Source: Streptomyces sp. B21-083 (lineage in GTDB: Bacteria > Actinomycetota > Actinomycetes > Streptomycetales > Streptomycetaceae). Taken from it: a DNA stretch of 64,000 nt. Position numbers and translations under genes: made by a program. Position 1 is the stretch's first letter; every line of letters begins with the position of its first letter. Location of the stretch: the NCBI RefSeq assembly GCF_036898825.1, contig NZ_JARUND010000002.1:2480001-2544000 (forward strand). Reading direction: 5' to 3'. The notes below the pieces were generated by a model that saw only the letters and a list, made by a program, of their open reading frames with translations, was not told where the DNA came from and made no database searches. This document shows, in pieces, positions 38,591 to 47,184 of this stretch.

Positions 38591-38680
38591 GGTGGGGGCT
38601 TGTCGCGCAGTTCCCCGCGCCCCTAAAAGATGACAAGCACGGGGCACAGCCCCTGCTTTTCAGGGCGCGGGGAACCGCGC
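38591..38680. terminator. Large inverted repeat / intergenic repeat copy 2
   Basis: Between the convergent anthranilate synthase and pfkA genes. Arms TTCCCCGCGCCC (38611-38622) and GGGCGCGGGGAA (38663-38674) with CTAAAAG / CTTTTCAG extensions and an inner GGGG-CACAG-CCCC hairpin. The left half is the dispersed motif GGGGGCTTGTCGCGCAGTTC also seen at 45411 and, inverted, at 653-695. It likely works as a bidirectional terminator. Confidence 0.8.
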
Positions 38681-38699
38681 GCGCAACCACCCACCACCG

Positions 38700-39728
38700 T
38701 CAGCCGAAGAAGACGCCGGCCTCCTCGTACAGCTTCGGGTCGACCGTCTTCAGCTGCGCCGTGGCCTCCGCGATCGGGACGCGGACGATGTCCGTGCCGC
38801 GCAGGGCGACCATCTTGCCGAAGTCGCCGTCGCGGACCGCCTCGATGGCGTGCAGGCCGAAGCGGGTGGCGAGCCAGCGGTCGAAGGCGCTGGGGGTGCC
38901 ACCGCGCTGGATGTGGCCGAGCACCGTGGTGCGCGCCTCCTTGCCCGTCCGCTTCTCGATCTCCTTGGCCAGCCATTCGCCGACGCCGGACAGGCGCACA
39001 TGCCCGAAGGAGTCGAGGGTCTGGTCCTTCAGCACCATGTCGCCGTCCTTGGGCATGGCGCCCTCCGCGACGACCACGATCGGGGCGTACGAGGACCTGA
39101 AGCGCGAGGTCACCCAGGCGCACACCTGCTCGGTGTCGAAGCGCTGTTCGGGGATGAGGATGACGTTGGCGCCGCCGGCGAGGCCCGAGTGGAGGGCGAT
39201 CCAGCCGGCGTGGCGGCCCATCACCTCGCAGACGAGGACGCGCATGTGCGATTCGGCGGTGGTGTGCAGGCGGTCGATCGCCTCCGTCGCGATGCCGACC
39301 GCGGTGTCGAAGCCGAAGGTGTAGTCGGTGGCGGACAGGTCGTTGTCGATCGTCTTCGGTACGGCGACGACCGGTACTCCGTACTCGTCGGTGAGACGGC
39401 CCGCGACTCCGAGGGTGTCCTCACCGCCGATCGCGATGAGCGCGTCGACGCCCATCGCGGCGAGGTTCTCCCGGATGCGGGCTATGCCGTTCTCCTGCTT
39501 GAGGGGATTGGTCCTGGAGGAGCCGAGGATGGTGCCGCCGCGCGGGAGGATGCCGCGCACGGCGGGGATGTCGAGGCGCGCGCTGGCGCCCTCCAGCGGA
39601 CCTCGCCAGCCGTCCCGGAAGCCGACGAACTCGTACTCGTACTCCTGTACGCCCTTGCGGACGACGGCCCGGATGACGGCGTTGAGCCCGGGGCAGTCGC
39701 CGCCTCCGGTGAGTACTCCGACGCGCAT
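38700..39728 (-). CDS. pfkA: 6-phosphofructokinase, PPi-type signature
   Basis: Glycolytic phosphofructokinase, 342 aa. GGGDCPGLNAVIR (8-20), MGRHAGWIALHSG, IPEQRFD and RGGTPSAFDR are conserved. Two donor-selecting sites read GGED104T and PK125TIDND. ATP-dependent enzymes normally have Gly at both (GGDG / GTIDND); Asp plus Lys is the pattern of pyrophosphate-dependent enzymes, including an actinomycete PPi-PFK. So the phosphoryl donor may be PPi, or this clade may use ATP despite the signature. ATG with AAGGGA 8 nt upstream. Upstream lies a response-regulator gene, 151 bp away. Confidence 0.93.
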   Translation of the reverse strand: MRVGVLTGGGDCPGLNAVIRAVVRKGVQEYEYEFVGFRDGWRGPLEGASARLDIPAVRGILPRGGTILGSSRTNPLKQENGIARIRENLAAMGVDALIAIGGEDTLGVAGRLTDEYGVPVVAVPKTIDNDLSATDYTFGFDTAVGIATEAIDRLHTTAESHMRVLVCEVMGRHAGWIALHSGLAGGANVILIPEQRFDTEQVCAWVTSRFRSSYAPIVVVAEGAMPKDGDMVLKDQTLDSFGHVRLSGVGEWLAKEIEKRTGKEARTTVLGHIQRGGTPSAFDRWLATRFGLHAIEAVRDGDFGKMVALRGTDIVRVPIAEATAQLKTVDPKLYEEAGVFFG

Positions 39729-39879
39729 GGAAATGTCCCTTCGCCGCGGATGCCTGCCAACCTCACGCTAATGGTGATGCAGGTCACTTTGGGATGGGCG
39801 GGAAGGTCAATTCCGGTGAATTGTGCGGTAGTTGATCTCGGTCGAACCGGCGTACGGGGTGCGGCGCGCCCTACGCGAC

Positions 39880-40602
39880 CTATTCGTCGTCGTCCAGGCC
39901 GCGCTGTATGGCGTACCGCACCAGTTCCACCCTGTTGTGCAGCTGCAGCTTGCCCAGGGTGTTCTGGACGTGGTTCTGGACCGTGCGGTGGGAGATGACC
40001 AGGCGTTCGGCGATCTGCTTGTAGCTGAGGCCCTTGGCCACCAGCCGCAGCACCTCCGTCTCGCGGTCGGTGAGCTGCGGAGCCCTGGGCTCGTCGGCGC
40101 CCGCCGCCGGCTCCGGGTCGGAGGCCAGGCGGCGGTACTCACCGAGGACCAGACCGGCCAGCCCCGGGGTGAACACGGGGTCGCCGACCGCCGTACGGCG
40201 CACCGCGTCGACCAGTTCCTCGGTCGAGGCCGACTTCAGCAGATAGCCGGTCGCGCCCGACTTCACCGCCTCCAGGACGTCCGCGTGCTCGCCGCTCGCC
40301 GAGAGGACCAGGACGCGCAGGGCGGGGTTGAACCCGACGAGATCCTTGCAGACCTGGACGCCGGGCTTGGCGGGCAGGTTCAGGTCGAGCACGAGCACGT
40401 CGGGTGTGACGGCGCGGGCGCGGCGTACGGCCTGTTCGCCGTCGCCCGCCGTGGCGACCACGTCGAACCCGGACTCGGCCAGGTCGCGGGCGACCGCGTC
40501 GCGCCACATGGGGTGGTCGTCCACGACCATGACCCGGAGGGGGCCCTGGCTTCCCTCCGTGTTCCCCCGCATGTCCTCGTTCTCGTTCGCGGTGTCCGTC
40601 AT
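39880..40602 (-). CDS. LuxR/NarL-family response regulator
   Basis: 240 aa. Receiver domain 21-145 with phospho-acceptor Asp73 (VLVLDLNLPAKPG), acidic pocket VDDH (27-30) and Lys in GYLLKSAS. C-terminal LuxR helix-turn-helix at about 177-235 (LTDRETEVLRLVAKGLSYKQIAERL, SHRTVQNHVQNTLGKL). The start overlaps the sensor-kinase stop by 4 bp, so they form a two-component pair. Targets are not evident; the neighbour downstream is pfkA. Confidence 0.95.
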   Translation of the reverse strand: MTDTANENEDMRGNTEGSQGPLRVMVVDDHPMWRDAVARDLAESGFDVVATAGDGEQAVRRARAVTPDVLVLDLNLPAKPGVQVCKDLVGFNPALRVLVLSASGEHADVLEAVKSGATGYLLKSASTEELVDAVRRTAVGDPVFTPGLAGLVLGEYRRLASDPEPAAGADEPRAPQLTDRETEVLRLVAKGLSYKQIAERLVISHRTVQNHVQNTLGKLQLHNRVELVRYAIQRGLDDDE

Positions 40603-41852
40603 CGCCGCTCCGCCTTCCCCCGTGCCGGTCTGGTGTCCTTCGGTACCGTCAGTTCGACCTCGGTGCCTTGCCCCGGCACGGAGATCAGTTCGGCGTCGCC
40701 GCCGAGGTCGCGCAGCCGGCCGCGGATCGACTGGGCCACACCGAGCCGCCCCTCGCCCTCGGCCTGCGCGAGCCGCCCGTCCGGGATGCCCGGCCCGTCG
40801 TCGCGCACGGTCACGACGACCGAGTCCGGCTCGTCCTCGACGAGGATCCAGGCCCGGGCACCCTCCCCGGCATGCTTCCGTACGTTGTCCAGGGCGGCGC
40901 CGACCGCGGCGGCCAGCTCCTTCGCGGCGGCCCGGGCGAGCGGGACAGGGGCGCCGGGCTCGGAGAGCGTGATCGTCGAGGTGGCGTACGGCACGAGCAG
41001 GGTGCGCAGGTCCACCGGGTCCGGCGCGTCAGGCTGGGACTCCCCCGCCGTGTGTACGGCGGCGCCTGTCGCCCCGGATCCCGCGTACGGCGGCGCCCCT
41101 GACTCCGGTACGAGGCCACCGGAGACGAGAGCGCGCAGCGCGACCTCCTGCTCGCCGGCCATCCTGCCCAGTTCACCCGCCTCGCCGCCGAGCACGGCAC
41201 CGCGCCGCTGCACCATCGCCAGTACCTGGAGGACGCTGTCGTGGATGTCCCGGGCGAGCCGCTCCCGTTCGCGGGTCGCGGCCTCGATCTCCAGGGCGCG
41301 GGCGAGGGTGCGCTCGGAGGCGCGGGCGACCTCGACGACGTACCCGATGGCGATGGAGGCGACCCACACCAGGACCACGTTGTGGACGGTGTCGCGGGCC
41401 GGGGTGCCGCGCTCGATCAGGTTCACGACGGCGACCAGCGTCGAGGCGAAGGCCGCCCAGCGCCAGCCGCCCTTGATCGCGAAGGCCAGCACGGAACCGG
41501 CCGTCCATATCGACGGCAGCGTGGGACCGCCCGAGGCGACTCTCTCGTGGGCGTCGGCGAGGGGCGTGAGGAGGATCCCGGTGAGCGCGACGGTGAGGTC
41601 GGCGGCGAGGAAACGCTTCGTGCAGCTGGCCGCGTTGGCCACCCTGGGCAGGGTCGCGAGGGTCCAGACGAACAGCACGACGAAGTAGGCGACGGCGACC
41701 CAGGGCCGGACGAACCCCTCGTACCCGTTGGCGGCGAACCCGATCGCGTACAGCATCGTCAGGACGCGGTATCCGCTGAGCGCACGCCACAGCGGCTGCT
41801 CGACCGACATCCGCATGATCTTCGGACGCCCGGCTCTCTCACGTACGGCCAT
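40599..41852 (-). CDS. MacS-like sensor histidine kinase (DUF5931 N-terminus)
   Basis: 417 aa. The N-terminal third holds about five membrane segments (DUF5931-like), then the HisKA_3 dimerisation box LARDIHDSVLQVLAMVQRRG, with the phospho-His in DIHD, and a C-terminal HATPase (VTVRDDGPGIPDG; EGRLGVAQSIRGRL). Partner of the overlapping response-regulator gene. ATG 41852 has GGGG about 5 nt upstream; a GTG three codons earlier is possible. Signal unknown. Confidence 0.92.
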   Translation of the reverse strand: MAVRERAGRPKIMRMSVEQPLWRALSGYRVLTMLYAIGFAANGYEGFVRPWVAVAYFVVLFVWTLATLPRVANAASCTKRFLAADLTVALTGILLTPLADAHERVASGGPTLPSIWTAGSVLAFAIKGGWRWAAFASTLVAVVNLIERGTPARDTVHNVVLVWVASIAIGYVVEVARASERTLARALEIEAATRERERLARDIHDSVLQVLAMVQRRGAVLGGEAGELGRMAGEQEVALRALVSGGLVPESGAPPYAGSGATGAAVHTAGESQPDAPDPVDLRTLLVPYATSTITLSEPGAPVPLARAAAKELAAAVGAALDNVRKHAGEGARAWILVEDEPDSVVVTVRDDGPGIPDGRLAQAEGEGRLGVAQSIRGRLRDLGGDAELISVPGQGTEVELTVPKDTRPARGKAERR

Positions 41853-41884
41853 GTTCCCCACCCCGAACCCGCCCCCTGGTACCG

Positions 41885-42640
41885 CTATCTGGTGCCTGAC
41901 CGTTCCTTCTCCAGGGCCTTCTGCGCCTGCTTCTCCGCTTGTTTCTCCGCCTTCGCCGCTTCCGAGATCTGGCGCTTGGCGGCCGACGCGTAGATGTCGA
42001 CGTACTCCTGGCCGGAGAGCTTCATGATCTCGTACATGACCTCGTCGGTCACGGCCCGGAGTACGAAGCGGTCGTTCTCCATGCCGCTGTACCGGCTGAA
42101 GTCGAGGGGCTTACCGATGCGGATGCCGGGGCGCATCAGCTTGGGCATCACCTTGCCCGGCGGCTGGATCTTCTCGGTGTCGATCATCGCCACGGGGATG
42201 ACCGGCGCCCCGGTGGCCAGTGCCACGCGCGCGAGGCCGCCGGGCTTGCCCCGGTAGAGGCGGCCGTCCGGCGAGCGCGTGCCCTCCGGATAGATGCCGA
42301 ACAGCTCACCGCGCTCGATGACTTCGACCCCGCTCCTGATGGCCGCCTCGCCCGCGCCGCGCGCCCCGGAGCGGTCCACGGGGAGCTGGCCGACGCCCTT
42401 GAAGAAGGCGGCGGTCAGCCGGCCCTTGAGACCCGGTGTCGTGAAGTACTCGGCCTTCGCGATGAAGGTGACCTTGCGGTCGAGGACCGCGGGGAGGAAG
42501 AACGAGTCGGAGAAGGACAGATGGTTGCTCGCCAGGATCGCCGGGCCGTCGGCCGGAACGTTCTCCAGGCCTTCCACCCAGGGCCTGAAGGCGACCTTCA
42601 GTGGCACCCCGACGGAAACCTTCATCGCGCCGTACAACAA
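41885..42640 (-). CDS. Lysophospholipid acyltransferase (PlsC-like)
   Basis: 251 aa. Acyltransferase motifs: NHLSFSDS (NHxxxxD), block II around GQLPVDRSG, YPEGTRSPDG (EGTR) and a Pro-containing block IV (VIPVAMI). It would acylate lysophosphatidate for membrane lipids. The C-terminus is a Lys/Glu/Ala-rich helix (KAEKQAEKQAQKALEKE). TTG at 42640 follows AGGAGG by 7 nt (TTG one codon in is equivalent). 32 bp upstream of the sensor kinase on the same strand. Confidence 0.92.
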   Translation of the reverse strand: MLYGAMKVSVGVPLKVAFRPWVEGLENVPADGPAILASNHLSFSDSFFLPAVLDRKVTFIAKAEYFTTPGLKGRLTAAFFKGVGQLPVDRSGARGAGEAAIRSGVEVIERGELFGIYPEGTRSPDGRLYRGKPGGLARVALATGAPVIPVAMIDTEKIQPPGKVMPKLMRPGIRIGKPLDFSRYSGMENDRFVLRAVTDEVMYEIMKLSGQEYVDIYASAAKRQISEAAKAEKQAEKQAQKALEKERSGTR

Positions 42641-42811
42641 CCGACTGCCTCCTGTGTCTGTAGATCAGACCTTAACCCGCAGCACTGTCAAAGAGCCCGA
42701 CGGCCCTGGTCGGTGTCAGTGCGGTCGCGTACGGTGAAGTACGCCTCGAAGCCTCGTGGCTTCCCTGCGTGATCACCCACCCCAGTCACCCACCCCATGA
42801 ACAGGAGACCG

Positions 42812-43696
42812 ATGGTGCCGGTCCTTCCTGGAGCCGAGCCGTACCGCCATGAGGGCGGGGAGGTCGGAGTCCTGCTCTGTCACGGTTTCACCGGTTCCCC
42901 GCAGTCGCTGCGCCCCTGGGCGGAGTACCTCGCCGAGCGCGGGCTGACCGTCTCGCTGCCGCTGCTGCCCGGGCACGGCACGCGCTGGGAGGACATGCAG
43001 CTCACCGGCTGGCAGGACTGGTACGCGGAGGTGGACCGCGAGCTGCGCGCCTTGCTGGAGCGCTGCGCCCAGGTGTTCGTCTTCGGCCTGTCGATGGGCG
43101 GCGCGCTGACCCTGCGGCTCGCCGCGCGGTACGGCGACCGGATCAGCGGCATCGTGGTCGTCAACCCGGCGAACAAGGTCCACGGTCTTGCCGCGTACGC
43201 CCTTCCGGTGGTGCGTCATCTCGTGCCCTCGGTTCCCGGCATCGTGAGCGACATCAAGAAGGAGGGCGTCGCGGAGGTCGGCTACCCCAGGGTTCCGCTG
43301 CACGCGGCGCACTCGATGCGCACGTTCTACCGCCTGGTCGACGGCGAGCTGCCCCAGGTCACCCAGCCGATGCTGCTGCTGCGCAGCCGGGCGGACCATG
43401 TGGTGCCGGCGGCGGACTCGGCGCGGGTGCTGAGCCGGGTGTCGTCCACGGACGTGGCGGAGATCGTGCTGGAACAGAGCTACCACGTCGCGACGTTGGA
43501 CCATGATGCGGACCGGATCTTCGAGGAGAGCCACGCGTTCGTCCTCCGGCTCGCGACCGCGGCCGGCGAGGAGTCCAAGGACACGAAGGACACAGAGGGC
43601 TCGGTCGGGCCGGGTACCGGCGATGCGCGGGTGCCGCGCCAGAGCCGGCAGGGAGACCAAGTGGGGCAGCAGGAAGGGACGGCCACGGGTGGCTGA
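42812..43696 (+). CDS. Alpha/beta hydrolase (carboxylesterase-like)
   Basis: 294 aa from ATG 42812. Oxyanion HGFTGSP, nucleophile elbow GLSMGGA, then the Asp (RSRADHVVP) and His (EQSYHVATLDHD) of the triad; this is the monoacylglycerol-lipase / Est30 type. AGGAG is close upstream; the ATG at 42797 would put that site inside the gene. An Asp/Glu/Gln-rich tail follows the fold. It overlaps the next gene by 8 bp. Confidence 0.92.
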   Translation: MVPVLPGAEPYRHEGGEVGVLLCHGFTGSPQSLRPWAEYLAERGLTVSLPLLPGHGTRWEDMQLTGWQDWYAEVDRELRALLERCAQVFVFGLSMGGALTLRLAARYGDRISGIVVVNPANKVHGLAAYALPVVRHLVPSVPGIVSDIKKEGVAEVGYPRVPLHAAHSMRTFYRLVDGELPQVTQPMLLLRSRADHVVPAADSARVLSRVSSTDVAEIVLEQSYHVATLDHDADRIFEESHAFVLRLATAAGEESKDTKDTEGSVGPGTGDARVPRQSRQGDQVGQQEGTATGG

Positions 43697-44285
43697 GCAC
43701 GACTCCGACCGCGAGCCGGAGGAGAAGGGTGTGCCCTTCGACGAGGCGGCCGCGTGGGCCGCGATCGTGGAGGCGTACGGCGACGAGCCGCCGGACCCGC
43801 CGGGCGCCAAGCCGTTCAAGTCCGTCGAGGATCTGGCGCTGCTCGAACCGGACACCAACGACGACACCGGGGACTCGGTCGACCCCGACCCGAAGGGCAA
43901 CGCCGACAAGGTGGCCAAGGGCGACAGTCAGCCCGCGAAGCCGCTGGGCAGCTCTGTCGCCTTCGCTCCGGGTGTCGGCGGCCCGCGCGACTACGCGGCG
44001 CCGGACGCGTCGGAGGACGACTTCGACGATGACGACGAGGGCCACTTCGTGCCGCCGGAGCCGCCTCCGCTGCCGGCCTCCGACACGACCGCCCGGTTCG
44101 CCTGGCTGGCGGTGCTCGGCGGTCCGGTGCTGCTGCTGCTCGCCGTGCTGCTGAGCTGGGACATGACCTGGTGGCTGACGACGCTGGCCATCGGCGGGTT
44201 CCTCGGCGGGTTCGCGACGCTGGTGATGCGCATGAAGGGCGACGAGGACGACGAGCAGGATCCGGGGCGGGGCGCGGTGGTCTGA
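43689..44285 (+). CDS. Acidic two-segment membrane protein
   Basis: 198 aa from GTG 43689. A very acidic, disordered N-terminal 130 residues (DDFDDDDEGHFVPPEPPPLP) precede two adjacent membrane segments (FAWLAVLGGPVLLLLAVLL; WWLTTLAIGGFLGGFATLVM) and a short charged tail. No family assigned. It overlaps the alpha/beta hydrolase gene by 8 bp, so translation is coupled and they may act together at the membrane. Confidence 0.85.
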   Translation: MAEHDSDREPEEKGVPFDEAAAWAAIVEAYGDEPPDPPGAKPFKSVEDLALLEPDTNDDTGDSVDPDPKGNADKVAKGDSQPAKPLGSSVAFAPGVGGPRDYAAPDASEDDFDDDDEGHFVPPEPPPLPASDTTARFAWLAVLGGPVLLLLAVLLSWDMTWWLTTLAIGGFLGGFATLVMRMKGDEDDEQDPGRGAVV

Positions 44286-44372
44286 CGGCCACCGTCTGAC
44301 GACCACCGTCGGCTCACTGTCCTGCTCGGGGGACGTTCCAGGAGGTCCGAGACGCGGGGATACTGAGGGCGG

Positions 44373-44622
44373 CCAGGACCGACAGGTGGTCCGTGGCCGC
44401 CCTCAGGCAGCTCCTCTCACCGCCGACTGCCGGCTCCGCGCGGTGGACCGGGTGGGCTCAGGACGCCGGTACACGCAACGCCGCCAGGACCGGCAGGTGA
44501 TCCGTCGCCGCCCTCAGGCAGCTCCTCTCACCGCCGACTGCCGGCTCCGCGCGGTGGACCGGGTGGGCTCAGGACGCCGGTACACGCAACGCCGCCAGGA
44601 CCGGCAGGTGATCCGTCGCTGC
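44373..44622. repeat. 111-bp tandem duplication of the EEP gene's 3' end
   Basis: 44401-44508 and 44512-44619 are identical in a 111-bp period; a degenerate third partial copy (from 44373, with a 1-base deletion) precedes them. Each unit carries, on the minus strand, the last ~17 codons (TDHLPVLAALRVPAS, stop) of the phosphatase-like gene plus its downstream flank. The degenerate copy reads TDHLSVLAALSIPASR and runs to a stop at 44314, perhaps the ancestral C-terminus. Confidence 0.93.
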
Positions 44623-45324
44623 CGTCAGGTCCGAGGCCAGTACGCCGGGGTGTCCCATCGGCACCCCGCAGCCGAGGACCTCGATGCCGGGCGTGGCCAG
44701 GATCGCGTCGATCCGCTGGTGGGGGTCGGCGGGCGTCGAGGTGAACTCCGTACCCCAGGGGGCCGTGGTCCAGCAGTCCTGGAGGCCGGCTGCCAGGCGC
44801 CGGAAGCTGCGGCCGGTGGGGCGTTCGTTGAGGTCGCCGCCTGCGACGGCGTGCGGTACGTCCATCGCGGCGAGGCGGTCGAGGAGCAGGCCCGACTGCT
44901 CGTACCGCTCGTCCTTCTGCAGGCTGAGGTGGCAGCTCAGTACGCCGAGCCGGGCGTCCCCGAAGCGGACGACCGCCGTCGCGAAGCCGCGCCGGTGGTG
45001 GCCGGGCGTGAGGGGGAGCAGAACGTCCTCGGTGTGTTCGACGGTCGCGCGCAGGGAGCAGAGGACGGCGGGGCCGGCTGCGGTGGCGCCGCCGGTGAGG
45101 AGTACCTGACCGGAGGCGGCTGCGAGGCGGGCGAGTTTCTTGCGCCAGCGGAAGAAACGGGGGGCTTCCTGGATGAGGACGAGGTCGGGGGCGCAGGCGG
45201 TGATGACTCGGGCGAGGGCGGTGGTGTCGTCGCGCATCGAGCGGATGTTGTAGCTGAGGACTCGGATGACGGCGGAACCGTCGGGGTTCGTGTGGGAGTT
45301 GGGGAGTGGGGGGTTCGTCGCCAT
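44569..45324 (-). CDS. Endonuclease/exonuclease/phosphatase family protein
   Basis: 251 aa from ATG 45324. EEP-fold motifs: RVLSYNIRSMRDD, DLVLIQEAP (catalytic Glu), LSCHLSLQKDERYEQ, AGGDLNERPTG (Asp-Asn), RIDAILATPGIEV and the terminal TDHLPVLAAL (Asp-His). A Mg-dependent phosphodiesterase or nuclease; no signal peptide, so intracellular. A TTG three codons upstream is an alternative. The 3' end is duplicated downstream (44373-44622), but the reading frame itself is complete. Confidence 0.9.
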   Translation of the reverse strand: MATNPPLPNSHTNPDGSAVIRVLSYNIRSMRDDTTALARVITACAPDLVLIQEAPRFFRWRKKLARLAAASGQVLLTGGATAAGPAVLCSLRATVEHTEDVLLPLTPGHHRRGFATAVVRFGDARLGVLSCHLSLQKDERYEQSGLLLDRLAAMDVPHAVAGGDLNERPTGRSFRRLAAGLQDCWTTAPWGTEFTSTPADPHQRIDAILATPGIEVLGCGVPMGHPGVLASDLTAATDHLPVLAALRVPAS

Positions 45325-45410
45325 GGGGGTCAAGATACGGACGCGGGTTGGGAGAGATACCGGGAACTCGCCGTGAGAGGTGCGGTAGTTGGCGCGGTGG
45401 CGACCGGTGG

Positions 45411-45440
45411 GGGCTTGTCGCGCAGTTCCCCGCGCCCCTA
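45411..45440. repeat. Dispersed intergenic repeat copy 3
   Basis: Reads GGTGGGGGCTTGTCGCGCAG then TTCCCCGCGCCCCT, identical to 38591-38624 over 34 bases. It lies between the EEP gene and glkA. Confidence 0.8.
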
Positions 45441-45449
45441 GGTGGAACA

Positions 45450-45483
45450 GCTCGCCGCCCTCCGGCGAAGGGGGGCGGCGAGC
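45450..45483 (-). terminator. Terminator after glkA
   Basis: Perfect 11-bp stem GCTCGCCGCCC (45450-45460) / GGGCGGCGAGC (45473-45483), 22 bp past the glkA stop. Confidence 0.8.
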
Positions 45484-45504
45484 AACTACAGGTATGGGCG
45501 TGTC

Positions 45505-46458
45505 CTACATGATCGGGTCGGGTTCCCGGGCCAGGTCTGCCGCGCCCACCATGCCTGCCTTGTTGCCCAGTTGGGCGGCGATGACCTCGGCGACCGGGCG
45601 CCAGTTGCCGCCCACCAGCCAGCGCTTGTAGGACCTGCGGATGGGATCGAGGACCAGTTCGCCCTCGTCCGAGAGGCCGCCGCCGACGATGAAGGCGGAG
45701 GGGTCGAAGAGGGAGGCCAGGTCGGCGAGGCCCGAGCCGGCCCAGCGGGCCAGTTCGCGGTACGAGTCGACGGCGACGGGGTCGCCCTGTCTCGCGGCCA
45801 TCGAGATGTGCTTGCCCTCGATGCCCTCGGGGCTGCCGTCGCCGAGGGAGAGCAGCAGTTCGGCGTTCTCCGGGGTCGCGTTGGCGCGCTGCTTGGCGTA
45901 CCGGACGAGGGCGCGTCCCGACGCGTACTGCTCCCAGCAGCCCTGGCTGCCGCAGCCGCACAGCAGCCCGTCCGGGACCACGCGGATGTGGCCGAACTCC
46001 GCGGCCACGCCGAAGTGGCCGCGGCGCAGCTTGTTGCCGATGATGATGCCGCCGCCGAGGCCGGTGCCCAGGGTGATGCAGATGACGTTGCGGTGGCCCT
46101 TGCCCGCGCCGAACTTGTACTCGCCCCATGCCGCCGCGTTCGCGTCGTTCTCGACGACGACCGGCAGGCCCACGCGTGCCTCGACCTTGTCCTTCAGCGG
46201 TTCCTCGCGCCAGTCGATGTTGGGCGCGAAGTAGACCGTGGATCGCTGGCGGTTCACGTATCCGGCGGCGCCGATGCCGACGCCCACGATCTCGTGCCCG
46301 GCGCGCGCGCCCTCGACGGCGGCGGCGATGGCGTCCACGATGCCCTCGGGCGTGCCCGGGGTCGGCACCTTGTGGGTCGAGAGGATGTTGCCTTCCTCGT
46401 CGACCACGCCGGCCGCGATCTTCGTGCCGCCGATGTCGACGCCGATGGTGAGTCCCAT
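45505..46458 (-). CDS. glkA: Glucokinase (ROK family)
   Basis: 317 aa. N-terminal phosphate loop GVDIGGTKIAAG, sugar-binding VVENDANAAAWGE, TLGTGLGGGIIIG and the ROK zinc motif CGCGSQGCWEQYASG are all present. Phosphorylates glucose; GlkA of S. coelicolor is also central to carbon catabolite repression, an expectation by orthology and not seen here. ATG with GAGGGA upstream. The DUF5304 gene upstream (159 bp) is its usual neighbour. Confidence 0.97.
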   Translation of the reverse strand: MGLTIGVDIGGTKIAAGVVDEEGNILSTHKVPTPGTPEGIVDAIAAAVEGARAGHEIVGVGIGAAGYVNRQRSTVYFAPNIDWREEPLKDKVEARVGLPVVVENDANAAAWGEYKFGAGKGHRNVICITLGTGLGGGIIIGNKLRRGHFGVAAEFGHIRVVPDGLLCGCGSQGCWEQYASGRALVRYAKQRANATPENAELLLSLGDGSPEGIEGKHISMAARQGDPVAVDSYRELARWAGSGLADLASLFDPSAFIVGGGLSDEGELVLDPIRRSYKRWLVGGNWRPVAEVIAAQLGNKAGMVGAADLAREPDPIM

Positions 46459-46617
46459 GAATCCCTCAGTTTCGGTCGAGCCCCGCTACGGGCAACGGTA
46501 CCCGAGGCACTGTCGCCGGGTTCCCGTCGTCCGTACGGTGGGCGGGCCCGGCGGGACGTGACTGAGGGGTGTCAGTGGCGTGTCAGCGGCGGTGCCGGTT
46601 CCGGTTCCGGTGGGATG

Positions 46618-47127
46618 TCAGTCGAGGTCGATGCGTTCGCCGGGGCCGGAGCCGGTGCCCTCGCCGCCGTCCTCGCCCCGGTTCCTCGCGCGCTCGGCCT
46701 CCCCGGTCGTCCAGCGGCGTTCCTGGGACTCGGCGGCAGAGCGGTAGGCGGCCAGCAGTTCGTTGCCCGCGGCTGCCAGGTGGTCGAAGACGTCCGGGTT
46801 GCGTTCGATCATCGGTTCGACGGCGGCCTTGGCCTGCTGGACGACCTGTCGCACCACCTGCTGGGCGGTGCCCTGGGCGACCGCGCCGAGCAGGGGTGAC
46901 TGGAGGGACGACAGCTTGTCCGAGACGGCGTCGACGAGCTTGCGCAGCTCCTCGGCGGCGGAGCCGGGCTGCGGGCCGTACTGGGCTCGGCGGCGGGCCT
47001 TCTCCGCTTCGAGGTCCTCGGCGCAGGCCTTCGCCCACGCGTCGGCGTCGGTGTCGGGCTTCTCGTACGGTGCCTCGTCGGCCGCGTCCCCCCGAGCGGC
47101 GTCGAATGTGGGGCGCTCTTCGCTCAT
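46618..47127 (-). CDS. DUF5304 protein (SCO2127-like)
   Basis: 169 aa, hydrophilic and acidic with no membrane segment. Middle helices LRKLVDAVSDKLSSLQSPLLGAVAQGTAQQVVRQVVQQAKAAVEPM and a charged tail. Known in Streptomyces as the gene before glkA and reported to affect glucose use, though the mechanism is open. Start ATG 47127; 57 bp downstream of the ArsA-like gene on the same strand. Confidence 0.88.
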   Translation of the reverse strand: MSEERPTFDAARGDAADEAPYEKPDTDADAWAKACAEDLEAEKARRRAQYGPQPGSAAEELRKLVDAVSDKLSSLQSPLLGAVAQGTAQQVVRQVVQQAKAAVEPMIERNPDVFDHLAAAGNELLAAYRSAAESQERRWTTGEAERARNRGEDGGEGTGSGPGERIDLD

Positions 47128-47184
47128 GGCGGACTCCTGACTACGGTTCGTCTCTACGACGGTACCCGAATGGACGTACGCGGT

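Noticed and set aside
44386..45441. 351-codon plus-strand frame over the tandem duplication
   Set aside because: Antisense to the EEP gene; its internal repeat is only the 111-bp DNA duplication.
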